Counted from the first letter of the stretch, positions 35,700 to 49,444 are shown. The stretch is DNA of 64,000 bases from Epiperipatus broadwayi (GCA_028023455.1 JAQFVV010012396.1:6240085-6304084), one strand, 5' to 3'. Notes: generated from the sequence alone by a model not told the origin. A program made the numbers and translations.

Positions 35700-38600
35700 T
35701 TATGTGGAGAGGTCCACAAACAAGACAGGTTAGAAACATATTACAATATGCAAATTAATAGATGCAAAAATTGATAAGAAAGAATGTAATACAGGCATAA
35801 TTATGAGATGTCGGAAAAAAAAGAATAATGTGCTAGAAAAAGAAGTTATGGAAAATTGTGAGCTATAAAAAAATCATCATTTGAATTCAGCTAACAGGAA
35901 ATGACTTATTGGATAATATATATCAACAATCAAAGCAATAGAAATAATGAGTGAATACATATTTTTCTTGGTATTCTGTCCCTTTTGTTTTTTAGAGTGA
36001 AACAGTCTGACTCTTGGCCTTTTTTTTTACCTGCACATACAGCTGTCTAGAAACTTAAAAATCAGTGTGCAGTTTAGAAGAAATGCTTATGTTCTTATCT
36101 TTCAAACCTAAATATATGTTGAAGATGAATTCCATAATTGTTAGTGTAGTTATCATTTGTTTTTTTAATAAAATTCTTAAAATACTAATTAGGGTTTGCC
36201 TTCAGTATTCATAACAATTAACTGATGATGAAGATGGGATTAGATTTGTCCACACACACTGCATATTATGATAGTGACAAAATACTGATGAAATGAAATA
36301 GTTAATATTCATCATTGCGAACTTTCCATCTTTAAACTCTTATAAATTTTGAACATATTTCTTTATTAAAACTCAATGATGTATTAATCACATGCTTCGT
36401 GCCTGCAAATGCAGAATCCCCAGTTTGACAAAAATTTCATTTTATATCTTTATCTCACATAATTGGTTCAATGACAGAAATTATAAATCTGACCTGTTTT
36501 ATAAGAAAACTTTATAACATGCTAATATAGACTCTGCAAACAAAATACAATTTTGATCTTATCAGAAAAAATCTGAATGAAAGTATGAATTAATAATAAA
36601 AGATCAAAGCAAAGTAGGCAAGCATGAATATTTAATTCAATAATATATGTGTTCAAGTGTATCAGTGTTGTGAGATAGAGTGGTGGGTTGTGTGGAAATC
36701 TGTGCTCATATACCCTATATATTAAATATTAATAACTAGAAAATCCAAATTTTACCAAATACTTAACTAGGAGTACTTCTTCTGATAGGATAAACTACTT
36801 GGAAATTATTTGTAAGTTTCTACTTTTAGGTTTACAGAAATCATAATTTAGACCAAGATAGTTTTTTAACATTCTATATGTCCAATTGCAACTTTTAGTT
36901 GGGTTTTGAGGCTAGCTCTGGTCCTTTTAAATGCTTTCGGCTTTATATTTTGACTTCTTTCCTGGGCTTATAGCTTAATATGTTTCCATTTCATTCTCTG
37001 GATTTATCTCCAATCTCATGAAAATATCTTTATTTATTAATTTTATTCTGCTTTATTAGAAACTACTAATTACTTTTGACGTTTTTCTTGTTATTTTACT
37101 AACAACTTTAATTGATTGCTTTTAAATTATACTTATTCTCCATTAAAAAAACTTTTCTAATTATATATTAAACTCATTTAATATAGACATTTTATATATA
37201 AATAGATAACTTGTACATTGTCAAATGTGTAATTTTAAAATGTATTTGTTTAACATTTACACTATTACTCTTGATTGAGAACATGGCAACTGATAGAAAT
37301 GATATAGAAATATGCTATTTTCAAAATGAAGTCTGTCATTTTTAAAAGTATACTAAAGAAAAAAATATTCTAGTCTCTTCATAATATTGGGTCCTATGTA
37401 TGTTTTTAACACATGCATATACTTATGACTTGATTTCATTTATCAGAAGGAACCTGTCACAAAATTAATAATATATAGTCATTCCAATTTGAGTTAATTT
37501 TACTCGTGTCCTATATGGATATTTTCATCATCTTTCAAGTAGTTACATTTGATGAAAAATCAATCACTTAACATTAGTAATATTATTTTTATATTTATAT
37601 AGTATTTAATCATATATATATGATAGAAAATCAATATTAAATACATGAATCATGAATTTTATGATAACTATACAAAGCAATCCATGAAAAACAAAAATAT
37701 CTATATATAAAACATGCTGATCCATTATTCTGATTATTTGGTTTTATGATGATGTCTTTTAACTTTTTCTGTAGTGAACTTTTCTTTCTGAAAGGCTTTA
37801 ACACCTAAACTAATTGTAACCTTTTATTCTAATTATCAATCATATTTTCTTAAATGAAAGTAATCAATATTACCTGTCAAGTATCTTTGAGATAATTATT
37901 GTACATAAACAGAGTCTATCCCATGAAAATGTGCTCAACTTCATCATAAAATACTTTTATTAGGAAGGTTTTCCCTGTCCATTCATTTCACATCTCCAGT
38001 CTATGAAAATGTGATGTAACTTTACAGTTCACTGAAAAACACTGATTGGTTCTATGATCCTGCCATTGTATTTTTAGACTCTTAAAAGCACTAAAATAAA
38101 CAAATGCAACCTAAAGAAACTAAATCCTTCAAACTAGCTTATCTTGTCATCACATATCAAGAAACACAATAAAATCTCCCCTAGTATGGTGGAAAACTAG
38201 CTTTAAATACATCATGGGTGATAGGCCAAACATAGGCTCCGCAGAGCAAACTAGCATAATCAATAAGTACATCATAAAAATGGTGGCTTCCAAACACCTA
38301 CTTCTGAGGCAAAAGAGGATGCTTGGATCTTTGTCACAGCGCATCAGGGAAACATGGAAAGACACACCAAGAACAGGTACCTACTAAATATGTGATAATA
38401 ATCACTGGAAATAAGTACTATTATCTCATGGAATAGAATATAATAAGGACGGGGAACTTACCCACTCCATCAAGTACCTAATAAATATCAGTAGGGACTT
38501 ACATTATGAGGCTAAGCAATACTATATAACTAACAATGACAAGATACAAACATCACTATAACTAACAAGTCATATTCAAAATTTTAATCATACTAACAAT

Positions 38601-41600
38601 AAGCAATGTCTGAACCAACATTTGGAATTTAAGTCAACTGACTGAAAAATTAATAAAGAAATTTTAATAGCATACAAAATTTTTGGCACAAAGTTACAAT
38701 TCACACGTGTATGAAATATTGAATATTAAAATTATGGTAACCAGTGAACATTAAGAATAATGTGAATAAAAGTGTGAGAACAATAATTCTCAATGCATAA
38801 AAAAAAAAGTACTAGCGATTATAATTACTATGGCATTTATGCAAAAATGTAAAAGAAAAACTTTTGACAATTAGTTACTTTGGCTGTTTAACACATAACT
38901 GAGTAAGATCTCATACATTCAAAATAATTATTATAAGAAATGAAAATCTCCCTTGACTCAAAATAGATAAGATGTAATTTAATTTATCAAGCACATACCG
39001 ATTATATAATAAATACTACCTGACAATGTGTAGAATATTTACACATTCTAATAAACCAATTAAAATTACATGAATTAATTACCTGGAACCCTTGTAATAC
39101 TGAATAGTATTACATTAAATATAACAAAATTTTGAAGAAAATATTGCATAAAATATTTTTACAAATAAAAAAAAAACCTTAGTTCCTAATTGAGCTTTCT
39201 TCACACTGAGCCGTCTGTTAAGTGCATATAATATTAATTTGACCGGCAAGTATTCTGCAAAGCTTCTAGTCAAAACTGTTATTTCATACATGGCAAAAGA
39301 ATTTCCCAAACAAAACATATACGACAGTTCTTATATCTAATTTAGTTCTAAAGATATATAAGTACTTCTAAATATAAGCAGTAAAAATAAATGAAACTAA
39401 AACATTAATGAGTCATGATGGGGAAATGACAACATTATAATACAATAATTCTTCCAGCTGATAGACAATTTCGGGATCCTGCAGGTTTATTTAATTAATA
39501 CTGTAGCTTCATTTTTACTCTTTTAAAGAATACATTTTAAGCATTTTGAAACTTATTTGTGGAAAATAAGATGTTTCCAGGTTATTATTTAATACATTTG
39601 CATAATATAATTTATAAAGTATTTTGTCAGTAAGGAATAATTCAGCATATCAGAATGTCTTTAGAAATATTTCTACTAACTTCATAGTATAGATTAAGAA
39701 ATTAATATTTTCACATTTCTTTTAATAGCCAATTATTTTTCTTCAAAAGTTTGAAGTGAAGGTTTCCAGCATAGCAAAACATTTAAAATTACTTTAATTC
39801 CTCTAGTATATGTTTTTTTTATATACGAAGAACTATTTTTAAAGCAAGCTAATTATATAAACATTTTTTTAAAATTTTCTATAAACAGTTCCAATGGCAA
39901 TTAATAATTTTAGTCATTAAATAGGCAAACTAACAGAATACATTTTAAACTTTAAATATACAGCTTAAATAGTCTGTGCATTTTAATTTTCTTTTAAAAT
40001 TTATCCCATTCATGAAATAACTAAGCAAAGTAAGAGCTGGAAAATTGTTCTGCATAATTTTAGTTATAAAATTTATAAATAAATATAACAACTGCTTAGT
40101 GTTAAAACTTATTCCGTAGTTAATTTAATAATGATAAAACTCCCTCGAAGCATTTTTATAATAATTAAGAAAGTTTAATTGTAATTCAGATACCAAAAAG
40201 TGAGTTAACTATTTCCTCTAGCTAAAAGGCATTGCAGACTTAAAAATCTTTGACTTATAACACTTTTGAAAAAAAATTAAAAAAAAATAATTTAATACTC
40301 TAATTTGTGCAATGGTTCAAACTAGAAGAATCAGAAGAGAAGGAATGAACAAAAAAAATGAACTGACTTCTCTTCTATAGTATTTTTTTAAATTACCCAA
40401 TCATAAGAAATGTCAATCAATCTATGACATCATTTTAGTCTAGATATTTCAAAAATAATGTGATTGAATAAACTTAATTTAGAAGAAAGTTAAAGTTTTC
40501 CTATATAAAATATATATCACAAAAAAAATATTGAAATGTAATTAAATCTATCTCATTCATTAATTGAACTACTTTGGAATCTTCGTTTACCAAAGACTAA
40601 ATTAATAAATATTTTATTCATTAAAATTACTTTTTAACTAATACTAAAATTGTTTATTTATTCTTTATTTTCAACTTTTAAAACTACCTAATTTACCATA
40701 AAACACTTTCCACCCACCCCTGCAAGCACACATATGCAAACAAAGGAAATGATGTTCTAAACTCTAACCTAATTTATTAACTACCTTTTTAAATAACTAA
40801 TTTTAACTTATAATAATGGTAAAATAAAAATATTTAAAGATATTTAATATTGAAATTACCTTACAGACTTTAAAGCTGACCTATAACAAACTAATATTTT
40901 AACTTGTATTCTACTATTCTAAAAATTTACAAAAGCTAACTTCCAATTAATTTTAACATTTCAATACTCTATTTTGTCATATAAGCTTAATTATAATACT
41001 TTTAAAAAATATCTCTTAGCATAAATAATACAATATCCCTTCCAAGAAATATAAATTATTATACCTGTAATAATTACAAAGATATGTCTACTTTGCACAT
41101 AAGCTATATTAAAGTGTTGTAGATAACAAAATTATTAGTTATTTCATATTTCATTCATTAGTTAATTTTTTTTAAAATCAAGTAACTATGTAAAATTGTT
41201 AGGCTAAGATAAGCAATGGGAACAAGTGTGAAATCACTTGGCTACAATATGAATGTATGTAGTTTTACCATTATATAATCTGAATTTGGAGTCACACAAC
41301 TTAATATCTGCATACTTCATACTTTTATAATGCAAAAATATAACTCCTGTACCATCTTTAAATATATTTGCATAACAAATATCTACAGCTTCACACTTGT
41401 GGATTTCAGGTCCTGCCAATTACCCACATGTAACAATCCAGATACTATTATATTGAGTGCATCTACCAAGTAGTTGTATGCTTCTATGATTAACTTTTGC
41501 AATAATTGCAAGGAAATCAAGTCATATATCATGTGACTTAATTTAATAAGCTTGTACTACAAATATTATGGTCTTAACAAGCTTTTCTGAATATCCTTGT

Positions 41601-42720
41601 CATCAGACCAGTTTTTAGCTCTGGCTATATTTTTTTTGCAATTCCATTCTCAAATGATAACTATTTTGATCATAAGTGGAAACTTCAGCATCTTCAAATT
41701 CAGTTAATATCAATGGTAATGTAATCTATTTTTTCAAAGCAATGAAAGTAATTTCACCAAATTTTTACACTTCAATGTTCTTTGTTTTCTATATCAGTAG
41801 AAAGATTACCACTGTATATTTTTGATGTGAAAACAGATTAGGGCAATATGCTTTAATAACCAAACAACACTTCATTTTTAGAATCTTTTTTTAGAACTTG
41901 GGCAGGGTCATTTAAACAATCAGGATTCTGTGTGTGTGGGTGGGTGTGGATATGTTTATTGAAAGTAAAATCTTCCAAAAGTGGATTATGAAAATATCAA
42001 ATTGTTGCATTAAAACAAAAGTATTGCATCTTTATTAAAGTTATTTTTTTACACTTCAAGTTATTAATTAAACCATTATTGAGAGAAAATCATTAAATAA
42101 TTATATTTTGAATATATTCTATTTGCTCTCAAAATTTTATATATTCTAGTCTCAAAATTTTCATAAATTTTCTTGATTCATATGTTTATTTGTTTAAATA
42201 GCGATATTTTAAAAAAATAGCTGGTGCTACAAAAACATATCCACCATTTCCAAAACATATCAGTAGCTCACTTCTATTATTTATTATTTCTAATACCATT
42301 TCTTCTCTATCTTGGGTATGCTACAGCATTCTCATCTCCCATTACCATTAGACATAATAATATGTATTTTAATTATATAAATGAATTTATTTCAAAACCT
42401 TAAAATGATTTTGTATTTTGATTAGTAAAAAAGAAGCAAAAGTTTTTTCTGTATGTATGAATGCAAATTAAAATATAAATGTTCTTATTGAAGAAGATAA
42501 ACAGCCTGGAACTAATCTGAGGATGTTAATGTTGTGCTATCATACAGTGCTCATTGAATAATCATTATCACAATAGATGGCTCTGGAATAGAGTTAGTAA
42601 GGGGTAATGTTATTCCTAATGTGAAAATGATGTATTGTCTTTCAATTTCTTTATACATGATTTTTACTTTATCATCTGCTATGTACTCAAGCTATACTAA
42701 TATACCAATTGAATCACATT
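35700..42720. other. Long AT-rich noncoding stretch
   Basis: No gene supported over 7 kb. 38100-38500 is less AT-rich and reads as broken protein on + (NIIRTGNLPTPS near 38440), perhaps retroelement debris. 41520-41580 shares a palindromic motif (AAGTCA...TGTGACTTAATTTAA) with 51586-51620. A GT/GGGT stretch lies at about 41930-41950. Confidence 0.45.
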
Positions 42721-42734
42721 CATAACAAACAAAA

Positions 42735-43150
42735 CAACAAGTAAAATTGATGCAAGTTTATTATACTCATAATAAAATTATATATATATATAGATGAATG
42801 AACTAAACATTTACCTTCTAGGAAGACAGTCTCTATATGTAGAACATGTTCTGTAGTGTGTGTTTAATACTTCTATCCATGCATGATTTAAAAAGATTTC
42901 TGCATCCATTTTATGGAGCTTTGGCACATACTTAACTATAATTTTTTATTTCTGCTCTTTTTGCACAACTTCTGAATATATAATTAATTAGCATAAATTT
43001 ATTTAAAGTTCAGTGCAATAATTATATAAATTTTCTAAAGTGGTATGTAGTAACAATTTAGCAGTAAATAATTTATTTACAATAACAGTGTTCATAGATA
43101 CACATATATGCACACACCTAAATTGTAACACTATAACACATTAGAACTCC
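42735..43150 (-). repeat. LTR-like repeat at the 3' side of the second gypsy element
   Basis: Shares blocks with 61010-61400 over about 350 bp (TTCTGAATATATAATTAATT, ACAATTTAGCAGTAAATA, TTATTTACAATAACA). Its first 50 bp match 56839-56890. It lies immediately beyond the integrase remnant of the minus-strand gypsy element, where the 3' LTR should be. No matching LTR was found on the other side, so the assignment is an inference. Confidence 0.5.
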
Positions 43151-43549
43151 TCTCACTCTAGAAAATCACTATTTATGTTAAATAGTCTAGTAAGCTTTCT
43201 ACAATTTCAAAGAAGTCTAGACAGAAATACACGTTTTATCTCTTCCTTTTTTGTAGTCTTTTAGCAAAGATTGTTTTGAAGAGAGAATCTACTTCTGAAA
43301 ATATCTCTGATTCATATGGCAAGTTATTCTGTTTGGGTAACTACTTCTCACTGCTCAAATGTAAATCTGGAAGGTCTTGCATTGTATCTGTTCTTTTCTC
43401 TTCTTTCATTGAAGTACTATCACTATTTATCATAGAAGTGACACTAAAGATTTATTTCTTCTAACAATTCTGAATAACAAATTTTCAAGTGATTTACATG
43501 TCTTTTCATTCTTTTACTATTAATAATATGGACATCCCATAGTTGCTTT

Positions 43550-44470
43550 GAGATAACTCTAGTTTCTTTTTAGCATGTCACATATTTAAGCAGCATCACC
43601 AATGTTAAAATTTCCATCATCCAAGTACATTTGTCTTGATGCACTTATTGGACATGAACATTGAATAGATATGTTTGGTGTTTCTGATGTGTTAACATTT
43701 CAGCTGCATATGGAATGAAATATTGATGGAACATAGCATCAATTAGAGCTTTATTAATATTATATGAAGTCTTATTTAGTATATTTTTTCAAATGCTATA
43801 AGGCTTTTTCCAACAGATCATTTGGTGTCAATTATGGCAGATTTCCTTAGTGGATAAAAAGTCCAAGCAAAGATGCAAAGCCAGCTTCATAATCAGAGAC
43901 TACAATCTTGGGGGTAATTGTGATATGTGATTAGTTTGTTCAAAGCTTTCATAGTATTTTTCTGTATTTATATTCTCGATATCTTTGTATCCTGTTCATT
44001 TTGAGAAAACATCTAGGGGTATCAAGAAAATATTTCCATTTAATGGCTCAGCATGATCTAAATGGAGTCTCTCCTATGGTTTAATTTCTTTATTCTAAGA
44101 CTAATTTTTTAAGTGGCCTCTTAGTCATAATCCGGCAGTCTCCACAATATTTCATTCTCTGGACAATCTCGCTATTCAACTTTAATTACTCTTCATAAGA
44201 CAGTGCTAATTGTTTTGTCCTTACAATTCCTGGATATCCTTTATGTAACAAGGCTAATACTTGCTTTCTATCTTCTCAGAATGGGAGCATCTGGTCTGTC
44301 ATTAACATGCAATTTTTACAAATATATAGACACTCATGGGCATTCCAAATATCTTTTCATACATAATCCAGGTGATTATTTGTTTAACCATGTTTTGTTC
44401 ACTTTTATAAGACTTGGTAGCCAGCATTCCATTTAGTCCATTTAGAAACTATTTGCTATCTAGTGCATTG
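43550..44470 (-). pseudogene. Gypsy integrase remnant (second element)
   Basis: The minus strand shows the HHCC zinc-finger region, VLALLHKGYPGIVRTKQLA at 44203-44262, then the paired cysteines CGDC near 44130-44145, and a core start HAEPLNGNIFLIPLDVFSK near 44000-44060 with the first catalytic Asp region. Integrase inserts the DNA copy into the host chromosome. Unlike the element at 9291, the integrase part is present here, but it carries many stops and is not functional. Confidence 0.7.
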
Positions 44471-44589
44471 TTCCCCACTAAGTCTATGTAATTAGTGTCT
44501 AATTTTATTCTCAAACTCACATTTAAGTGGTATCTCAATACTGCATCTGCATGACTAGTTCAAAATCATACATATCTACATATTAATCC

Positions 44590-44880
44590 AATGAATTATT
44601 CTCAGACTGGAATACTTTGGAGTTTTCTTTCCATTACAATGCATATCCATTAATGGACAGTGGTCAATATACATTTTGAATTCACATTTATAAATATACT
44701 GGTGAATTTTTTTATGGCATGTATTATTGCCAGAGCTTCTTTATCCAGTGGACTATATTTTTTCTCCATGGTAATCAATGTTCAAGATGCATAAGCAATA
44801 GGATGTTACTCCCATAGCAGCAATGTGATATAACTGCTCCTATGTCATAATCCAAAGATCAGTGGTAATAATGACTTACT
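44590..44880 (-). pseudogene. Gypsy RNase H remnant (second element)
   Basis: The minus strand reads YDIGAVISH, then YSPLDKEALAIIHAIKKFHQY and IDHCPLM, the standard catalytic-block order of gypsy RNase H (D, E, D). One frame is kept for most of the domain with a single-base slip near 44815. It sits between RT and integrase as expected. Confidence 0.75.
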
Positions 44881-45029
44881 GGTTGTTATGATAAGGAACA
44901 AATAAATTTTAGGAAGTAAGCAGTTCCTTTGCTCTATTTAAAACATTCTAATTTTCTCCATTTCATATCCCTTCTTTAGTAATTGATACAATGGTACTGT
45001 GACATGTGCTTTTCCCTTCAAAAAAATCA

Positions 45030-45640
45030 TAAAAATGTAATAAATTTAGAAATGCCTGCAGATCTTTAACATTCTTTGGTTTAGTGGCCTTTTTTATTGC
45101 TCTTAATCTTATCCAGGCTAGGGTACTTTCTGTTAGTGTTAATTATATGTCTTAGGAACTTAATTTTTATAGTAGATCAGTTGCACTTTTTAACAGTTAA
45201 CCTTGCACCTATTTAACCAGCTGTGCACAAACTTTTATTACATGTGCAGCTAATTCATCCCCTGTGTCTGCCATAAACCAATATGTCATCAAAGTAAAGA
45301 ATAACCCCTTTCTTACCTTCAAACTATTTTAGCCTGAAACAAATTTGGTGCAATTGTAATTACATGAGGTAATTCTGCACTTGAATAACCCCTGGAGAAT
45401 AGAACAGATTTTAAATAGGGTTTAGTAAAAAATTCTGCAATGAAGCTATTGTTTGTCAAATACTCTGTATTGGATAAGCACTGTTATGTTTAGGATCTAG
45501 CAATAATCTGTGTAAGAGAACAGTTCCATCTGGTTTTAAAATAACCACAATGAGAATTTCCCATGAATAACTATTGGAGTCAGCATGCCTCTTTTGACCA
45601 ACTCCTGAATAGTTTCTTTCACTTTTGATTTTAAAGGTGA
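45030..45640 (-). pseudogene. Gypsy reverse transcriptase remnant (second element)
   Basis: Blocks on the minus strand: ELVKRGMLTPI near 45600, a KPDGT-like block near 45530, the catalytic YFDD box at 45285-45296 (GVILYFDDILVYG), then a degenerate KFLRHIIN near 45150 and NVKDLQAFLN near 45065. The catalytic aspartates are intact but the frame is broken by several stops. This copy is much more decayed than the element at 9291. Confidence 0.8.
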
Positions 45641-45959
45641 AAGGGACCTTGCATGGTTTACATGTAACAAATTATGTGTCTTTTATTGTTTCAAACTACT
45701 GATGCTGACTTAAAAAGCTGTGGATGTCTGAGTCTGATTTTAGACTTCAGCTGCATTTTTTTGATTATATCAATTCAGATCCCCAATGGTCTGAACCAGT
45801 TTCTACCTAGAATGAAAGGGAGGTCTCATTTCACAATGTAGAGATAATAATTTTTTTTAACTTCAACTTGACCAGTACTATTACTTTTTCATATATTTCA
45901 ATCCCATTTTCATACACCTCTGTGTCTATGACCTCTGCTTTCTCAATATTAATGCTCTT

Positions 45960-46140
45960 TTTCATTTCTCTATTATTTTTATCCAGTACTTTTGTGAAAC
46001 TAAGGACAATCCTATGCCACTGTCAATTTCCATATTGATTTTTTTGCCTGAGAACCCTTACATTCAATGAAATATGTTTATCATCTATATTGTTTTTTGT
46101 TTGTTTTTTTAACTTCGGTCTTAGTCTTATTTCCTCTTTT
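45960..46140 (-). pseudogene. Gypsy protease remnant (second element)
   Basis: MEIDSG is encoded on the minus strand, with the DSG triad at 46016-46024. It keeps the canonical aspartic-protease motif, unlike the DSR of the first element, but the surrounding frame is interrupted. Confidence 0.6.
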
Positions 46141-46149
46141 CCACAATTT

Positions 46150-46700
46150 GAAATCCAAGCATAATCCCCTTTTACTATTTTTATCTTTTGCATGACAAAC
46201 ACTTGATAAATGTCAAATTTTTTCTATATGTATGACATTTTCCCCTTTTAACAATAACAGTAGCATATAAAAAGCTTGTTGCTTCAACATCCATTTTATT
46301 CACTGTCATTTTAAATGTTTGTTGTAATTCAGCAGCATTTTCCATGATTAATTCATGGGTTCCACATTTATCAATTGCCTGCCTATATGTCAATGCTGCT
46401 TGACTGAGGAGAAGGTGCTGTATACTTATCATTTATTTCATATAGCAACAATTGAGTAGCTTATTGTCTAACTAGGCATTAAATTTTGTTTTGTTTTGCT
46501 AACTTTTGCAGTGCTATGTCATATTCTTGATATTTCTCATTCAGTGCTTGTCTCCTGTTTTTGAAATGCAACACCCATTTTGATATTACAGGTTGAAAAT
46601 ATGCACTTCATTTATCTTTGAGTTGCAGGTAAGCTACTTATTCTGGAGGCTATGGTTCACAAAGTCTTGCTATTTATAAAGCATCCTTGCATGCTAGCGA
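46150..46700 (-). pseudogene. Gypsy gag remnant (second element)
   Basis: The minus strand shows FQKRRQALNEKYQEYDIALQ near 46560, then ALTYRQAIDKCGTHELIMEN near 46400 and a knuckle-like KCHTYRKNLTFIKCLSC near 46190. These correspond to the late capsid and zinc-knuckle regions of gypsy Gag. The knuckle has lost a Cys and a His. It lies upstream of protease in the normal gag-pol order. Confidence 0.6.
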
Positions 46701-46989
46701 CACCAGCATTGCTACTTTTGGTTATCATCTTCTACCTTGTTAATGAGTGTATACTTTTGTATATTGTAATGGTAAAAATTCCTAGTTATGGGTTTTTTAT
46801 ATTAAGTGACAGATAAGTTTGAACCTGAATACCAACTATATACAACCAAAGTTATACACATATAATGAGATCTTCCAGATGTGTACCACAAATATTGTAA
46901 ATCTTGGTTCCAATATGTATGAAAGGGGAATGGTTAACCATTGCAATGATGATGATTTATAATTTATGAGTACTTGCAAAAGTATTTTA

Positions 46990-47200
46990 TTTGTTTTTCA
47001 GTTTCAATAAAAAGAAATTCTTTGTTGGCAGACCATGTACATACCAATGTCCATATTTTTAATTGGGAAAATACAAAAATATTGGATAGAGAAGAAAAGG
47101 TACAAAGAAAAAAACTTACAGAAGCTACTCATATGACAATGGCAAACAATCCCATATGTCAAACTAGTGTGACTATACATAAGTATGGAAACCACTAATC
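46990..47200 (+). pseudogene. Possible Penelope-like element endonuclease tail
   Basis: After an acceptor-like TATTTGTTTTTCAG, the plus strand is open with SLLADHVHTNVHIFNWENTK, LDREEKVQRKKLTEATHM. This is the kind of sequence seen at the C-terminal side of GIY-YIG endonucleases of Penelope-like elements (HV..xHxINW...ILDRE...RK..E). The GIY-YIG motif itself is not in view. The block is absent from the otherwise matching copy B. Confidence 0.35.
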
Positions 47201-47280
47201 AACTTTGTTCTTAGAAAAAAATGGAGAAATCAGGAGGAACTTCATAGATAGGGATATGAAATTTCTACTGACTGTTGCCT

Positions 47281-47497
47281 TTGGGAAGATGGCTCAGAAT
47301 CTAAGGTCCAAGTTCGATTCACATGCTAGTACTGTCACTGGTCAGGCCAGCAACACCTGAAGAAGAGGGAGAATAATTTAGAATATTTAAATAACGTTAA
47401 ATTTTTAAAGACATTCAATACCTATATTAGATGATGGAAATAGTCCAACATATAAATACGACTTAAACACCATCATCACAAACCTTCAGGAAAACTC
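47281..47497 (+). mobile_element. tRNA-type SINE, copy 2
   Basis: An A-box-like TGGCTCAGAAT at about 47290 and a B box GTTCGATTC at 47312-47320 form a pol III promoter. The core TGGTCAGGCCAGCAACACCT and the tail CACCATCATCACAAACCTTC are shared with 35266-35520. The A-B spacing is short for a tRNA, so the head is probably partly deleted. Confidence 0.75.
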
Positions 47498-48130
47498 AAA
47501 GGCACCAAACCTCCTAAAAAAAAAGTTTACTTTTGGAAAAAAATTTTTTTAAAGGAATGATCATCATTAATTATTACCACTATCTCAGCATGTTCCCCAA
47601 TGGATTATATGATTTTCCAAGACAGTGGATATTAAGTAGTATATAAGTGTAAAAAGTATACATATTTGGATTTAGTTACAAACACAAACTAAATGGATTA
47701 TTAATAAAAAAAATTAACAATTTATTAATAATGAATAAATAAAACTTGCTTTTTACAACTGTAGACACATACACAAAAATATTATGGTATTTATAAGATC
47801 TTATCACATTAAATAGGAAATGGTCACTAAATGTCATTTTTTTCAGGAACTGTTTTAATATTTTGCTGTTGTCTTTCTTAGTTTTACGTACTATTGTCTT
47901 CTCCTTAAACAGTGATGATATTAGAGTGAATAGATACAGCAGCACTGATGTCGCCTTATGAGGTATAATATCTGTAGGTCATTATACGGCACTATCCATT
48001 TCTTTTTTCAAGGCCTTATAGAGGCATTGCACAAGCTGGTTTTTCAAACTTTGGAGCTGATTTCGGGATCCGATATTTTTCAGGCATTTTGATGGGGCTG
48101 ACCTTTAGTTATTCGGTCATAAATAAAATC

Positions 48131-48606
48131 ATACTGACTATTATAATAGTGATATTAGTGATTAAGCCAATGCACATGCGCTTTAAAGATAAATTGTAAA
48201 TGAATACTCTCACTTTTTTCCAGACACAAGATATAGTATTTTAGAAAGAATGGAATGAATCGACCCACTCTTTCAACCCAAATATTTATGTATAAGCAAA
48301 TCTTAAGCGTATGGAAATGAGAGCGTGAAGGTGTTAAGCAATCACTTTAAATTACATTTGTTAACACCTTCACACTCTCATTTCCATACGTTTAAGATTT
48401 GTCCATACATAAATGTTTGGGTTGAAAGAATGGGTGGATTCATTCCATTCTTTCTAAAATACTATATCTTATGTCTAGAAAAAAGTGAGAGTATTCATTT
48501 ATAATTTATCTTTAAAGCGCATGTGCAATGGCTTAATCCTAATATCACTATTACAGTATTAAAACATAGTGCTATATAAAATAATATCTTATACTGACTA
48601 TTGTAA
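48131..48606. mobile_element. Long foldback element with about 194-bp arms and 16-bp target duplication
   Basis: Arms 48144-48337 and 48361-48553 are inverted copies nearly throughout and separated by only about 23 bp. A 37-bp unpaired tail follows the right arm. ATACTGACTATTATAA (48131-48146) recurs as ATACTGACTATTGTAA (48591-48606), whereas copy B of the surrounding repeat has this site once, uninterrupted. The element therefore inserted into copy A. It has no coding capacity. Confidence 0.85.
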
Positions 48607-49315
48607 CTGAAGTATTGAAAAATACTTTAAAAAGTGTCAGTAAAACATGCCTCGAAATCATGGTTGAAAACACTTTTAACCAGCAGATGTTTCTCCTTTT
48701 GGCATGGATCATCGAAACATGGCTTCTTCAATAGATTGTGCTGACATTAAAAGCAATAAGGAATCAGACTGCTATATTTAGAATGCCTAGTTGATTATTT
48801 TTGACCTATTTATACCTATTTAATGTCTTTTTGAATAACATATAATGTCACCAGCTAGGGGATATACCTTTGCTCATTACAGCAATATATATATATTTTA
48901 CATCTCCTTACTCTCTCCAAACGTGTGTATACAAATTTTAGTACATTATGTCATGTTTTTATACATAAATAAGTAAAAGATAACTTTTTATTTACTATTT
49001 TTCTTTATTTATATTTCATAACGTAGGTAGAAAAAAAATCACTGCCAACTTTTACATTTTTAATTATAACTTTTAAAGTATTATTTATTCTACAATTTTA
49101 TATTTAGCGTTGCCATCTATTTTTACTATGAAATGGACAAGTTTTTTAAAACTAAAACTTCCATTTGAAAGACAAACTAAACAAGATTTAAATTTAGATT
49201 TATTTTTAAGAAAAAAACAAATTTGCAATTCAAATTTTTTCACATATCAAAAGCATTTTTCCTTCTTTTTTCTACAATGTAATTTATTTGTTCTCTTACA
49301 TATTATAAATTGAAT

Positions 49316-49444
49316 TTAATAATCTTTAACTCTATAATTTTCTTTCTCTTCTTTAAAAATGTAATTCTATGAATAACATTAATACGCTAACGGAATGTAA
49401 TCTTTTCTTGTATTAACGTTATTCAAAGAATTAATAATCTTTAA
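49316..49444. mobile_element. 101-bp insertion with perfect 14-bp target duplication
   Basis: TTAATAATCTTTAA flanks 49330-49430 on both sides. Copy B has the site once. The insert contains a hairpin with 15-nt arms at 49371-49385 and 49410-49424. Type unknown. Confidence 0.8.

Noticed and set aside
43276-43464. ORFs at 43276-43464 and 44203-44436 on + as genes
   Set aside because: They overlap the minus-strand integrase remnant, and their wording is antisense to it.
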